The notes under the pieces: model-generated
Databases searched by the model: none
What the model saw: the letters and a program-made list of their open reading frames with translations, nothing else
Told to the model about the DNA's origin: nothing
Made by a program: the position numbers and the translations under genes
Source of the DNA: an uncultured Clostridia bacterium
GTDB taxonomy: Bacteria > Bacillota > Clostridia > UMGS1810
Assembly (NCBI GenBank): GCA_934463115.1
Contig: CAKSIN010000006.1
Span: 1 to 64,000 of the forward strand
Direction: 5' to 3'
DNA length: 64,000 bases
Part shown: positions 54,907 through 63,363 of the stretch, piece after piece
Layout: each line of letters begins with the position of its first letter
How positions within the stretch are numbered: the first letter of the stretch is position 1

Positions 54907-54978
54907 TTACTTAATGTACCACTCTTCGATAAGCCTCTTTGACAAATAAAGAGCCTGTTTCTGCATTTCAATTTTCAT
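54907..54978 (-). CDS. Short reading frame (23 residues) ahead of the STAS gene
   Basis: An ATG at 54978 opens a 23-residue frame that starts M-K-I-E and ends W-Y-I-K. It has an amphipathic look and stops 20 bp before the STAS gene start. GAGAGTTG upstream is a modest ribosome site. It could be a leader peptide, a small regulator, or chance. The mRNA from the promoter at 55025-55053 would include it. Confidence 0.4.
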   Translation of the reverse strand: MKIEMQKQALYLSKRLIEEWYIK

Positions 54979-55024
54979 AACATCAACTCTCTTTTGAATA
55001 AATAGCCTACTACCGGATGTGTAC

Positions 55025-55053
55025 ATTTTACCACAAGCAAAACAAATATTCAA
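55025..55053 (-). promoter_or_regulatory. Promoter of the partner-switch/NHLM operon
   Basis: On the minus strand TTGAAT (55048-55053), a 17-base spacer and TAAAAT (55025-55030) lie about 45 bases before the 23-residue frame. The rest of 54979-55219 is AT-rich without a gene. Confidence 0.65.
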
Positions 55054-55219
55054 GAGGTATTAAACAAACTATTGATTTTATTTAATAAAAATTAAAAAAT
55101 ATGTCATTTCCGCGTGTTAAACCATGCCGCGCAGCCGAATATTTTGCATTCGGCACACATATGATAAAACCGTTTCATTGACCGGTGATGTCAAAAAAAA
55201 TATATGCAAGTAATCTGTC

Positions 55220-55252
55220 TTGACAAAACCGATTATGTACGTTATAATGTAC
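55220..55252 (+). promoter_or_regulatory. Promoter and operator-like palindrome of the toxin-antitoxin pair
   Basis: TTGACA (55220-55225), a 17-base spacer and TATAAT (55243-55248) match consensus exactly. An inverted repeat TGTAC ... GTACA surrounds the -10 box and could be the autoregulatory operator. Confidence 0.8.
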
Positions 55253-55270
55253 ACACAGGAGGCGATAGCG

Positions 55271-55519
55271 ATGATAAATACCAATATAACAAATTTCAGA
55301 AAAAACATTTTTTCAATGCTTGAACAAACTATTAAATTTAATGAACCTGTAAACATAACCACCAAAGACGGAAATGCCGTTGTTATGAGTGAAGAGGATT
55401 ATAACGATGTTATGGCAACTTTTGAAATATACAATAATCCAAGTCTGCACAAAAAAATACTGAAAGGCATGGATACGCCTGTCACAGAATGTTTATCGGA
55501 GGATGATGTTCAGTGGTAG
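55271..55519 (+). CDS. YefM/Phd-type antitoxin
   Basis: This 82-residue antitoxin has the family N-terminus (MINTNITNFRKNIFSMLEQT), the strand EPVNITTKDGNAVVMSEEDYNDV, and a disordered acidic tail. The ATG at 55271 with AGGAGG is preferred to earlier starts in the promoter. It overlaps the toxin gene by 7 bp, a usual sign of coupling, and probably represses its own promoter. Confidence 0.92.
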   Translation: MINTNITNFRKNIFSMLEQTIKFNEPVNITTKDGNAVVMSEEDYNDVMATFEIYNNPSLHKKILKGMDTPVTECLSEDDVQW

Positions 55520-55785
55520 AATACAAAATTGTTTATACAAAAGATTCCAAAAAAGATATTCCGGAACTTAAAGCCGCTCACATTGATATTAAGGCGTGCA
55601 CCCTGATCGAGGTTCTGAAAACCAATCCTTTTATGACACCTCCGCCATACGAAAAGCTGCTTGGAAATTTAAGCGGTGCATACTCACGCAGAATAAATAT
55701 TCAGCACAGGCTTGTTTATGAGGTTTTGGAAGATACACAGACAGTGAAAATTCTTTCAATGTGGTCGCATTATGAAAATATATAA
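55513..55785 (+). CDS. YoeB/Txe-type mRNA endonuclease toxin
   Basis: This 90-residue toxin of the RelE/YoeB fold starts with GTG. The N-terminal Y-K-I-V-Y-T-K-D-S-K-K-D, the middle NPFMTPPPYEKLLGNLSGAYSRRIN, and the end R-L-V-Y-E-V ... ILSMWSHYE match the family, including the catalytic-type Glu/Arg/His/Tyr set. It would cleave ribosome-bound mRNA when the antitoxin decays. Confidence 0.92.
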   Translation: MVEYKIVYTKDSKKDIPELKAAHIDIKACTLIEVLKTNPFMTPPPYEKLLGNLSGAYSRRINIQHRLVYEVLEDTQTVKILSMWSHYENI

Positions 55786-56031
55786 TAATGTGATAATATT
55801 TCACATAAACGCACAATAGCTGCCTCCGATACAGGCAACTATTGTTAATGTAGTTTGCTTCGTGGCATAACCGTTTGAGGTCTTGCCTTTTTCTATCATC
55901 ATTACACGCCTGTTTCACAGTTTTGTCAATTCCTTTTTACGAAAAAAAACAAAATTTTTGTCAAATTCAGCAACATGTCCCTGTTATATATTCCGACAAT
56001 TCATTCGCGGTAAAATTTCGGGTATAATAAA
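55786..56031. other. Non-coding stretch after the toxin gene
   Basis: An inverted repeat (ATAGCTGCCTC...GAGGC...) near 55815-55845 may end the toxin transcript. No gene or known site was seen in the rest. Confidence 0.35.
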
Positions 56032-56305
56032 TACAATAAAAACCCGAAAGAAACAGCATACACAATTATAAACGACTACGAGGGCGACAAAAACATTCTG
56101 CTTTATTACACTTTGGAAGGCAGCGAGCCTAGTATTGAAAGCAATGAGAACAGAAAGCTGTATAACGGCGAATCGCTGACCTTATCCGTTTAATGACATT
56201 AAAAAAGACAAATGGTACTACACCGCTGTCCTTGAGGCGACAATTACACACAATTACTATCTTGATGACACCGGTGTTGAAATCAAGCGGGAGGACTGTA
56301 AATAA
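56032..56305 (+). pseudogene. Frameshifted fragment of an SLH/chitobiase-C-like surface protein
   Basis: One frame (to the TAA at 56191) encodes YYTLEGSEPSIES and YNGESLTLSV, like a chitobiase C-terminal domain. The +1 frame then continues with FNDIKKDKWYYTAV (an SLH-type start) and ends at the TAA at 56303-56305. No start codon or ribosome site was seen. It looks like the decayed tail of a surface protein. Confidence 0.65.
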
Positions 56306-56318
56306 GAACCCAACCCGA

Positions 56319-56353
56319 AATTAAGACCGTCGGATATTCCGGCGGTCTTAATT
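56319..56353 (+). terminator. Terminator-like hairpin after the pseudogene
   Basis: AATTAAGACCG and CGGTCTTAATT form a perfect stem. The T-run is short, so its strength is uncertain. Confidence 0.6.
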
Positions 56354-56466
56354 CATAATAAGCATAGGAATACCCATAATGCATTTTGATTTTGCATCAT
56401 ATTCAAAATATGTTATTGCCCTATTTTGAGTTGCGTTGACAAATCAAAATAAATTTCCATAAGTCC

Positions 56467-56495
56467 TTGACGCATTAGCTAAAATAGCGTATAAT
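56467..56495 (+). promoter_or_regulatory. Promoter of the solitary antitoxin gene
   Basis: TTGACG (56467-56472), a 17-base spacer and TATAAT (56490-56495) lie 30 bases before the start codon. Confidence 0.75.
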
Positions 56496-56524
56496 AATGT
56501 TATCCGATAAAGGAGGCGTTTTAT

Positions 56525-56794
56525 ATGACAACTGTAACCGCAACCGAAATCCAAAATAATTTCGGCAAGTATCTTCAGTTGGTACAAACAGGCGAAGAAG
56601 TCATTATTCTGCGTAATGGCCTGGAAATGGCAAGACTTATATCACGCGATAAAAACGTTTCATTTCATTCCGACTTTCTGGTAGGTGTCTTAAAAAATGA
56701 TTATGATGACAAGAAAATGAAAGCGGAAACGATAAGCAAATATGATATAATATTTACAACAGAGGTTACCAAACACATCCGTGTTTGTAATTGA
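56525..56794 (+). CDS. Phd/YefM-type antitoxin without an intact toxin
   Basis: This 89-residue protein has the family start M-T-T-V-T-A-T-E-I-Q-N-N-F-G-K-Y and a G-E-E-V-I-I-L-R-N-G-L-E-M-A-R strand. AAGGAGG precedes the ATG. The last residues run into sequence where a VapC/PIN toxin would usually begin, and the tail may have been changed by that event. It may act as an anti-addiction protein or repressor, or be a remnant. Confidence 0.85.
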   Translation: MTTVTATEIQNNFGKYLQLVQTGEEVIILRNGLEMARLISRDKNVSFHSDFLVGVLKNDYDDKKMKAETISKYDIIFTTEVTKHIRVCN

Positions 56795-56816
56795 TGTAAA
56801 TATTGAATCGGTGTGA
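56781..56816 (+). pseudogene. Possible PIN-domain (VapC-like) toxin remnant
   Basis: The frame from 56781 reads VFVIDVNIESV and stops. This resembles the first strand of PIN-domain toxins (usually F-V-x-D-x-N). It is only 11 codons, so the match may be chance. Confidence 0.35.
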
Positions 56817-56837
56817 AGCAAGCCGATTTGCGGCTTG
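56817..56837. other. Hairpin between the antitoxin remnant and ychF
   Basis: GCAAGCCG, a 5-base loop and CGGCTTGC form a perfect 8-bp stem, followed by TATAAT at 56845-56850, a possible -10 of ychF. It could be a terminator or an operator. Confidence 0.45.
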
Positions 56838-56945
56838 CACCTATGATATAATGAGTTAGTTTAATGCAGAAATGGTGTAAAAATGGTGTAAATCATTTTT
56901 CACAAACGCCGAAACACCGGTAAAATCAAGGAGATGTGAGATAAA

Positions 56946-58046
56946 ATGAAATTAGGTATGGTCGGCTTGCCGAATGTCGGCAAGAGCACACTTTTTAATG
57001 CGATAACACAGGCGGGCGCCGAATCGGCGAACTACCCTTTTTGCACAATTGAACCGAACACGGGCGTTGTAGCCGTTCCGGACGAAAGGCTCGACAAGCT
57101 CGCGCAAATGTATCATCCGCAAAAGGTTACACCGGTAGTTGTGGAATTTGTAGATATTGCGGGACTGGTTAAGGGAGCAAGCAAGGGCGAAGGCCTCGGA
57201 AACAAATTCCTCTCGCACATACGCGAAGTGGACGCAATAGTCCATGTTGTCCGCTGTTTCGAGGATCCCAACATTGTGCACGTAGACGGCAAAATCGGGC
57301 CTGCAAGGGATATTGAAACAATCAATATGGAGCTGATTTTTGCCGACCTGGAAGTGCTTGAAAAGAGAATAGACAGAGTAAAAAAATCCATGAAAGGCGG
57401 CGACAAGAAAAATCTGCCGGAGCTGAATATGCTTGAACGCATACACGACGCTCTCGAAAACGGAAAGCTTGCGCGCTCGCTTGAATATTCAAAAGAAGAA
57501 AAAGAAATGCTGCGCGAAATATCGCTGCTCACACTCAAACCGGTGATATATGCGGCAAATGTGTCGGAGAGCGATTACGGCGAAAACGGCGTGGAAAACA
57601 ACCGTTTTGTAGACGAGCTTGCCAAAATTGCAGAGGAAGAAGGCTCGGAGGTGCTTCCGATATGCGCAAAGATTGAAGAGGAAATATCCGAGCTTGACGA
57701 CGACGAAAAAGATATGTTCATTCAGGAACTCGGACTCAAAGAGTCGGGACTCAGCCGACTCATTAAAAAGAGCTATCACCTTCTCGGACTCATAAGCTAT
57801 CTTACTGCCGGAGAACCCGAAGTTCGCGCCTGGACTATCAAGCGCGGAACAAAAGCACCGCAGGCTGCCGGAAAAATTCACACAGACTTTGAACGCGGAT
57901 TTATCAAAGCCGAAGTTGTTTCGTTTGATGACCTCATGGCATGCGGAACATATGCCGCAGCAAGAGAAAAAGGTCTTGTGCGCCTTGAGGGCAAAGAATA
58001 TGTAATGAACGACGGCGATATTGTACTGTTTAAATTTAACGTCTGA
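56946..58046 (+). CDS. ychF: Ribosome-associated ATPase YchF
   Basis: YchF (EngD/OLA1) is an OBG-family P-loop ATPase involved in translation and stress. This copy has 366 residues. The P-loop GLPNVGKST, the switch DIAGLVKGASKGEGLGN and the altered G4 motif NVSE (replacing NKxD, which explains ATP preference) are present. The C-terminal TGS domain ends in G-D-I-V-L-F-K-F-N-V. AAGGAG precedes the ATG. It probably shares a transcript with the AraC gene that starts 21 bp later. Confidence 0.97.
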   Translation: MKLGMVGLPNVGKSTLFNAITQAGAESANYPFCTIEPNTGVVAVPDERLDKLAQMYHPQKVTPVVVEFVDIAGLVKGASKGEGLGNKFLSHIREVDAIVHVVRCFEDPNIVHVDGKIGPARDIETINMELIFADLEVLEKRIDRVKKSMKGGDKKNLPELNMLERIHDALENGKLARSLEYSKEEKEMLREISLLTLKPVIYAANVSESDYGENGVENNRFVDELAKIAEEEGSEVLPICAKIEEEISELDDDEKDMFIQELGLKESGLSRLIKKSYHLLGLISYLTAGEPEVRAWTIKRGTKAPQAAGKIHTDFERGFIKAEVVSFDDLMACGTYAAAREKGLVRLEGKEYVMNDGDIVLFKFNV

Positions 58047-58067
58047 TTTTTGAGGGGATGCGATTTG

Positions 58068-58850
58068 ATGCTGCTCGGATGCAACAATGCCCTGCTTGCG
58101 GTTACACGCGTTATGAATATTAAAGCCGGAAAAAGATATATTTTCGAAACGGGAAACGGCGTCGGAAACAAAATGTATTCCATAAGCTACAGAAAACGTT
58201 CAAAATGCTCCTTTATATGCGACGGGCACAAATGGGATATCGGAGCGCAGAGTATCGTATACATATCGCCGGAAACAAAATTTGTGCGCGACTGCTGCGA
58301 GGACGAAAACATTATTGCAATACACTTTACCGCAGTGGGTATTAATGATAAAAAAATTGACGTAATCTATCCGGAAGATGCAAAAAGCTACGAAAAACTT
58401 TTTGATGAAATATTCGACGTTTTCGAAAGCAAAAGCGCAGGCTACATGCTGCGGTGCAACGAAATTCTCTTTCGGATACTGTACATGCTTGAGTGCGACG
58501 AATCAAAAAAGGCAAAAATAACACCGGAAAACGCAGCCCAAGCGGCAGCCGAAATGATTGAGCAACATGTGTCGGATTCGTATTTTTCGCTCGGCAGTCT
58601 TGCGGATGAATTTAAAATAAGTTCCACCGGACTGCGCACTATTTTTAAAGAAAAATACGGTATGTCGCCGAAAGAATATCAGGTAAAAAAGAGAATGGAG
58701 CTTGCCGCGGCACTTATTAAGTTAAAGCGCGGTTCGATAAAGCAAATTTCGGAAGCATGCGGCTATGCCGACGCAAAGTATTTTTCGGCCGCTTTTAAGC
58801 AATACTACGGAAAGAACCCAAAGGAATTTGAAACTTTGGAAGAGGACTAA
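58068..58850 (+). CDS. AraC-family transcriptional regulator (second copy)
   Basis: This 260-residue regulator has the same layout as the one at 19370: a cupin-like sensor domain, then two helix-turn-helix units (SLGSLADEFKISSTGLRTIF and IKQISEACGYADAKYFSAAF) and the ending YYGKNPKEF. The ATG at 58068 with GAGGGG is preferred to a TTG at 58050. It lies between ychF and gpsA, genes unrelated to sugar use, so its targets are not clear. It may respond to the same kind of ligand as its paralogue. Confidence 0.9.
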   Translation: MLLGCNNALLAVTRVMNIKAGKRYIFETGNGVGNKMYSISYRKRSKCSFICDGHKWDIGAQSIVYISPETKFVRDCCEDENIIAIHFTAVGINDKKIDVIYPEDAKSYEKLFDEIFDVFESKSAGYMLRCNEILFRILYMLECDESKKAKITPENAAQAAAEMIEQHVSDSYFSLGSLADEFKISSTGLRTIFKEKYGMSPKEYQVKKRMELAAALIKLKRGSIKQISEACGYADAKYFSAAFKQYYGKNPKEFETLEED

Positions 58851-58871
58851 ATATTACCCTGGAGGCAGAAA

Positions 58872-59879
58872 ATGGCAGATATAAAAATTATAGGCTCCGG
58901 CGGCTGGGGAACGGCAAACGCTGTTCTGCTCGCAAACGCGGGACACAAAGTAACGCTGTGGTCGTACCTTAAGGAAGAAAGTGACAACCTTGCAAAATAC
59001 CGCGAAAACAAACCGTTTTTGCCCGGAGTTGCACTGCCGGACGGTATTTCGTTTACATCGGATATATCCGATTGCGGCGAGGGCGACCTGATAGTCATTG
59101 CAACACCGTCACACACAGTGCGCAGCACCGCAAAGAATCTTGCACCGTATGTAAAGGACGGGCAGCTTATACTGAATATTTCAAAAGGTTTCGATACCGA
59201 AAACTGTATGCGCCTTTCGGAGGTTATTCTGTCCGAAATTCCGTGTGCCAAAGTTGCGTCAATGAGCGGACCGTCACACGCGGAGGAAGTGGCAATCGGA
59301 ATGCCGACCACAAACGTTGTGGCGCACAGTGATACAGACATTGCCGAGTACATTCAGGATTTGTACATGAACCCCACATTCAGAGTTTACACATCGGACG
59401 ATATAATCGGGCTGGAGCTCGGCGGCTCGCTGAAAAATATCATTGCCCTTGCCGCCGGTATATGCGACGGTCTCGGCTACGGCGATAACACAAAAGCAGC
59501 TCTTATGACGCGCGGACTGACGGAGATTACGCGTCTCGGAGTCAAAATGGGTGCAAAGTTTGAAACATTCAGCGGACTCACCGGAATCGGCGACCTTATC
59601 GTGACATGCACAAGCATTCATTCGCGCAACCGACGCGCCGGAATACTTATCGGCAAAGGCAAAAGCGCCGATGAGGCAAAGGAAGAAATCAAAATGACGG
59701 TTGAGGGAATAAAAGCCGCATACTGCGCAAAAAGGCTCGCAAAAATCCACAACGTGGAAATGCCTATAGTAAGCACCGTTGTGGATATTCTCGACAAAAA
59801 AATTGATGTGCACGACGCCGCAAAATCCCTTATGGGAAGAACGAAAAAGCACGAATCGGAAAGAGAATGGCTCGCCTAA
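58872..59879 (+). CDS. gpsA: NAD(P)+-dependent glycerol-3-phosphate dehydrogenase
   Basis: GpsA makes sn-glycerol 3-phosphate for phospholipids. The 335-residue product has the Rossmann motif IGSGGWGTA, a catalytic lysine in GLELGGSLKNIIALAAG (with NTKAALMTRGL after it), and SGPSHAEEV. GGAGG precedes the ATG by seven bases. The last four bases overlap the convergent cobalamin adenosyltransferase gene. Confidence 0.96.
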   Translation: MADIKIIGSGGWGTANAVLLANAGHKVTLWSYLKEESDNLAKYRENKPFLPGVALPDGISFTSDISDCGEGDLIVIATPSHTVRSTAKNLAPYVKDGQLILNISKGFDTENCMRLSEVILSEIPCAKVASMSGPSHAEEVAIGMPTTNVVAHSDTDIAEYIQDLYMNPTFRVYTSDDIIGLELGGSLKNIIALAAGICDGLGYGDNTKAALMTRGLTEITRLGVKMGAKFETFSGLTGIGDLIVTCTSIHSRNRRAGILIGKGKSADEAKEEIKMTVEGIKAAYCAKRLAKIHNVEMPIVSTVVDILDKKIDVHDAAKSLMGRTKKHESEREWLA

Positions 59880-60361
59880 TCAGCTTCATATCTGCGTGCC
59901 ATGATGAAAAGCAAGTCCGACAGACGGTTGTAGTACGCTACAGCCTCTGCCGGGCATTTATTTTGTTCGGCGGCGCGCACAACGCAGCGTTCAAGACGGC
60001 GGCAAACTGTCCGGCACACATCGAGCAGTGCGCCGTATCGGCTTTTTCCGCTTATTATTATCGTTGTCGGGCACACGCCCGGTGCATCCAGCACATCTAT
60101 AAATTCTTCAAAATTCTTTGTGTGCGCCGCCCAGTCAAATGCGTTTCCGCCGGCAAGGCATGCCGATGCGTACACCAGCTCAGTCTGGATACATTCAAGC
60201 ATTTCGCTCTGTTCCGTTTGCTCTGATCTTGCCAGTCCGAGAAAAGCTCCGAGTTCGTCGGCTGTACCGAGGACATCGAAAATAATATCGTATTTCGGTA
60301 TATCATTATCATTTATAACACTGCTCTTTCCGCAGTCTCCGCACTTTGTGTAAACAGACAT
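59876..60361 (-). CDS. PduO/MMAB-type cob(I)alamin adenosyltransferase
   Basis: This 161-residue enzyme adds adenosyl to cobalamin. The family motifs are present: YTKCGDCGKSS (usually TKxGDxG, ATP site), LGTADELGAFLGLAR, CRTVCRRLERCV (R-x-x-C-R-R-x-E) and YYNRLSDLLFIMAR. Extra cysteines in the first motif are unusual. AAAGG precedes the ATG. It converges with gpsA with a 4-bp overlap. No B12-dependent enzyme is in the window. Confidence 0.93.
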   Translation of the reverse strand: MSVYTKCGDCGKSSVINDNDIPKYDIIFDVLGTADELGAFLGLARSEQTEQSEMLECIQTELVYASACLAGGNAFDWAAHTKNFEEFIDVLDAPGVCPTTIIISGKSRYGALLDVCRTVCRRLERCVVRAAEQNKCPAEAVAYYNRLSDLLFIMARRYEAD

Positions 60362-60437
60362 ATCATTGTAAATCCTTTCTTATAATTTACACCTATTGTA
60401 CCATTTATATAGTCAAATATCAATACCAATCGCAATT

Positions 60438-62060
60438 TTATTTTCCGATTGAGCATATTTTTTCGCGGAGTCTGAGCACTGCCGACGGTGTAACCGACAA
60501 TTCGTCCACACCCATTTTAACAAACGTCTCGGTGAGTGACAAATCGGCAGCCGCCTCACCGCATATTCCAACCCATATACCCTGCTTGTGAGCACTTTTT
60601 ACCGTATGCTCAATAAGCCGCAAAACAGCAGGGTGATTATTTTTTACATAGCGTTCAAGGTGCGTGTTTTGCCTGTCAGCGGCGAGAGTGTACGAAACAA
60701 GGTCATTTGTGCCTATGCTGAAAAAGTCCACCTCACGCGCAAGGATATCGCTTATCACGGCGGCAGCAGGGGTTTCTATCATAATTCCGAGTTTTGTATT
60801 TCCTCTTATCGGACAGCCGTCACGAACAAGTCCCGATTTCACACTTTCGGCAATTTCTTTTATTTCATATATTTCGTCCGTCGATGTTATCATCGGAAAC
60901 ATTATTGCAATTTCTCCGAATGCCGACGCGCGGTACAGCGCGCGCAGCTGTGTGCGAAACAGCGTTTTGTTTTCCAGGCAGATGCGTATTGCCCTTAGTC
61001 CCATTGCCGGGTTTTCCTCTTTCGGCAATCCGAGGTACTCCACCCTTTTGTCGGCACCTATGTCGAGTGTGCGCACAATAACGGGTTTGCCGTTCATTTC
61101 CTCCGCGGCGGCCCGGTATGCCGCAAACTGTTCTTCTTCATCCGGCGGTGCACTGCGCCCCAAGAACAGAAATTCACTGCGAAACAATCCTACCCCCTCG
61201 GCTCCGTTTTCTTTTGCTGCTTTTATATCGTCGGGCGATGCGATGTTTGCATACAGATTTATCTCTGTGCCGTCGGCGGTAATAGTGGGAACGCCGATAT
61301 ATTTTTTCAGTTCGGTTTCTCTTTGCCGCATGCCGGCAATTCGGCTTGTGTATTCCTGCACGACATGTTCATCGGGTTCAACGTACAAAATTCCGCTTTC
61401 TCCGTCGGCAACTGCCCTCTTTCCGTCGATTGACTCGTCAATGCCGCCGACATTCACTATTGCCGGAATGTTCATGCTGCGCGCAAGTATAGCCGTGTGT
61501 GAATTTTCCGAGCCGTTTTGAGTGACAAATGCCGCTATTTTGCTTTTATCAAGGCGGATTGTCTCGCTCGGGGCGAGATCGTCCGATACCAGAATGGCAT
61601 TTTCCTCGGTTATCTCGATTGTTTTTCTCTCGCCCAGCACGGAAAGCAGGCGGTTTGCAACATCCTTGATATCGGCGGAACGCGCCTGCATATATTCATC
61701 ATTCATGGCGTCGAACACACCGGAGAAATATTTTGCCGACTCCGACACCGCATATTCGCAACTGACCTTTTCTTCATTTATAATGCGTATTGTATTTTCC
61801 GAAAAATCGCTGTCCTCTTCTATCATCATTGCGTGAATTTTAAATATTTCCGCCTCATTTTCACCGACGCGCCGCCGTCCGGATTCATACAGTTCATCAA
61901 GCTCGGCGAGAGCCGTTTTTACCGCGCTTTTGTAGCGCAAAACCTCGTGCTGTGTATCTTCGACATTCTGCTTTTTTACATCAAATGAGCCGTGAGTAAA
62001 AAAATGTATCTTGCCTATGGCGACTGCATTGCAAACGCCTTTTCCGCTAAGTGTCAACAT
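60438..62060 (-). CDS. ptsI: Phosphoenolpyruvate-protein phosphotransferase (PTS enzyme I)
   Basis: Enzyme I passes phosphate from PEP to HPr. The 540-residue product has the active-site His188 in NGSENSHTAILARS, the PEP-binding GVGLFRSEFLFL and the C-terminal GICGEAAAD and active-site cysteine-type region. The ATG at 62060 follows GGAGGG; upstream starts lie in the ptsH gene. It is 28 bp downstream of ptsH. No sugar-specific PTS enzymes are in the window. Confidence 0.96.
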   Translation of the reverse strand: MLTLSGKGVCNAVAIGKIHFFTHGSFDVKKQNVEDTQHEVLRYKSAVKTALAELDELYESGRRRVGENEAEIFKIHAMMIEEDSDFSENTIRIINEEKVSCEYAVSESAKYFSGVFDAMNDEYMQARSADIKDVANRLLSVLGERKTIEITEENAILVSDDLAPSETIRLDKSKIAAFVTQNGSENSHTAILARSMNIPAIVNVGGIDESIDGKRAVADGESGILYVEPDEHVVQEYTSRIAGMRQRETELKKYIGVPTITADGTEINLYANIASPDDIKAAKENGAEGVGLFRSEFLFLGRSAPPDEEEQFAAYRAAAEEMNGKPVIVRTLDIGADKRVEYLGLPKEENPAMGLRAIRICLENKTLFRTQLRALYRASAFGEIAIMFPMITSTDEIYEIKEIAESVKSGLVRDGCPIRGNTKLGIMIETPAAAVISDILAREVDFFSIGTNDLVSYTLAADRQNTHLERYVKNNHPAVLRLIEHTVKSAHKQGIWVGICGEAAADLSLTETFVKMGVDELSVTPSAVLRLREKICSIGK

Positions 62061-62088
62061 ATATACCCTCCATAAGTCGTCAATATGC

Positions 62089-62346
62089 CTAAAGGTTACT
62101 GCCGAAAAAATTCCACAAATCGTCCATTGTCCGCTGTTCCGTTTCACCGCAGATATCCACCTTGATTTTATCATCATATTTTATACCGAGACTCATTACC
62201 GACAAAAGCCGTTTTGCGTCGGCGGTTTTGCCGTCTTTTGAAATTTTGATATCGTCATCATATTTTTTGGCAAAATTAACAAGCGCTCCGGCAGGGCGCG
62301 CGTGTATTCCGTTAGGATCGGTTATTACGTACTCAAAGCTTTTCAT
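62089..62346 (-). CDS. ptsH: HPr-family phosphocarrier protein
   Basis: HPr carries phosphate from enzyme I to sugar-specific enzymes. The 85-residue product has active-site His15 in NGIHARPAG. At position 46, where B. subtilis HPr has the regulatory serine (KSIMGVMSLG), this protein has arginine (KRLLSVMSLG); a serine is at 49 instead. The start at 62346 is chosen from GAAAGGATG and the family length. It is the first gene of ptsH-ptsI. Confidence 0.94.
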   Translation of the reverse strand: MKSFEYVITDPNGIHARPAGALVNFAKKYDDDIKISKDGKTADAKRLLSVMSLGIKYDDKIKVDICGETEQRTMDDLWNFFGSNL

Positions 62347-62439
62347 ATGGCACATCCTTTCTTTTTTCATAAAAAGTATTTCCGTAAAAGAATTAAAATA
62401 TGTAATTTCGGGAATTTTAATGTCTGAGGTGAAAAAATA

Positions 62440-63363
62440 ATGGAAAATAAATGCGATATACTGATTGTAGGCAGCGGAATTGCCGGAATAACCGCCGCCA
62501 TATACAGCCTGCGTGCGGACAAAAAGACAGTGATAGTCGACAGTAACATACCCGGCGGCAAAATCAACCCCGCAATGAAAATAGAAAACTATCCCGGAAT
62601 AAAAGAAATAAGCGGAACCGACCTTTGCCAGACGCTGGTGGAGCAGCTGAAAGAAAACGGCGGAAGCATCACGCGCGACAAAATAGTAAAGATAAATCCC
62701 ATTACAAAAGAAGCCTTCGGTCTGCACGGCAGTTACAAGGCAAATGCAATTATACTTGCCACGGGAACAAAAGACAAAATACCGGATGTAAAGGATTGCG
62801 AAAGGTACATCGGGCGCGGGTTGTCATTTTGCGCAATGTGTGACGGTGCGCTTCATCGCGGAAAAGATGTGTGTGTGATAGGCGGCGGAAACACTGCCCT
62901 GTCCGACGCACTGTATCTTGCCGATATATGCCGCAGCGTCTACCTGGTTCACAGGCGCGACACATTCCGTGCCGAAAAAGTTCTTGTCGACCGTGCAATG
63001 ACTCATCCGAATATCAAAGTGTTTAAAAATGCCGTTGTCACGCAGCTGTGCGGCGAAATTAATATTGACGGAGCGGATATTTCGGTGTCGGGGAAATCGG
63101 TTCACCTGAATGTGAGCGCCGTTTTTTCGGCAATAGGCTATGTTCCGGAAAACGAGCTGTATCTGCCGTATGTTGAAACCGACGAAAACGGATTTGCATG
63201 TGTCGGCGAAAGCTGCAAAACACTCATAGACGGATTGTTTATTGCGGGCGATTGCAGGCGAAAAAAGGTTCGCCAGCTTACAACAGCTGCTGCCGACGGC
63301 GCCAATGCGGCACAAAGTGCCGGAGATTACATTCAGAACTGCCCTTCCGACTCACGGCTGTGA
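62440..63363 (+). CDS. Thioredoxin reductase-like flavoprotein
   Basis: This 307-residue FAD protein has GSGIAGITAAIY (FAD site), a redox pair Cys131/Cys134 in SFCAMCDG (canonical enzymes have C-A-T-C), the NAD(P)-type GGGNTALSDAL, and a C-terminal GLFIAGDCR. It may reduce thioredoxin or a related partner; the changed CxxC and R-R-x-K context leave the cofactor preference open. The last codons (PSDSRL and stop) match the reverse of the interspersed element's end, so the C-terminus may have been replaced by insertion. It is divergent from ptsH. Confidence 0.92.
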   Translation: MENKCDILIVGSGIAGITAAIYSLRADKKTVIVDSNIPGGKINPAMKIENYPGIKEISGTDLCQTLVEQLKENGGSITRDKIVKINPITKEAFGLHGSYKANAIILATGTKDKIPDVKDCERYIGRGLSFCAMCDGALHRGKDVCVIGGGNTALSDALYLADICRSVYLVHRRDTFRAEKVLVDRAMTHPNIKVFKNAVVTQLCGEINIDGADISVSGKSVHLNVSAVFSAIGYVPENELYLPYVETDENGFACVGESCKTLIDGLFIAGDCRRKKVRQLTTAAADGANAAQSAGDYIQNCPSDSRL

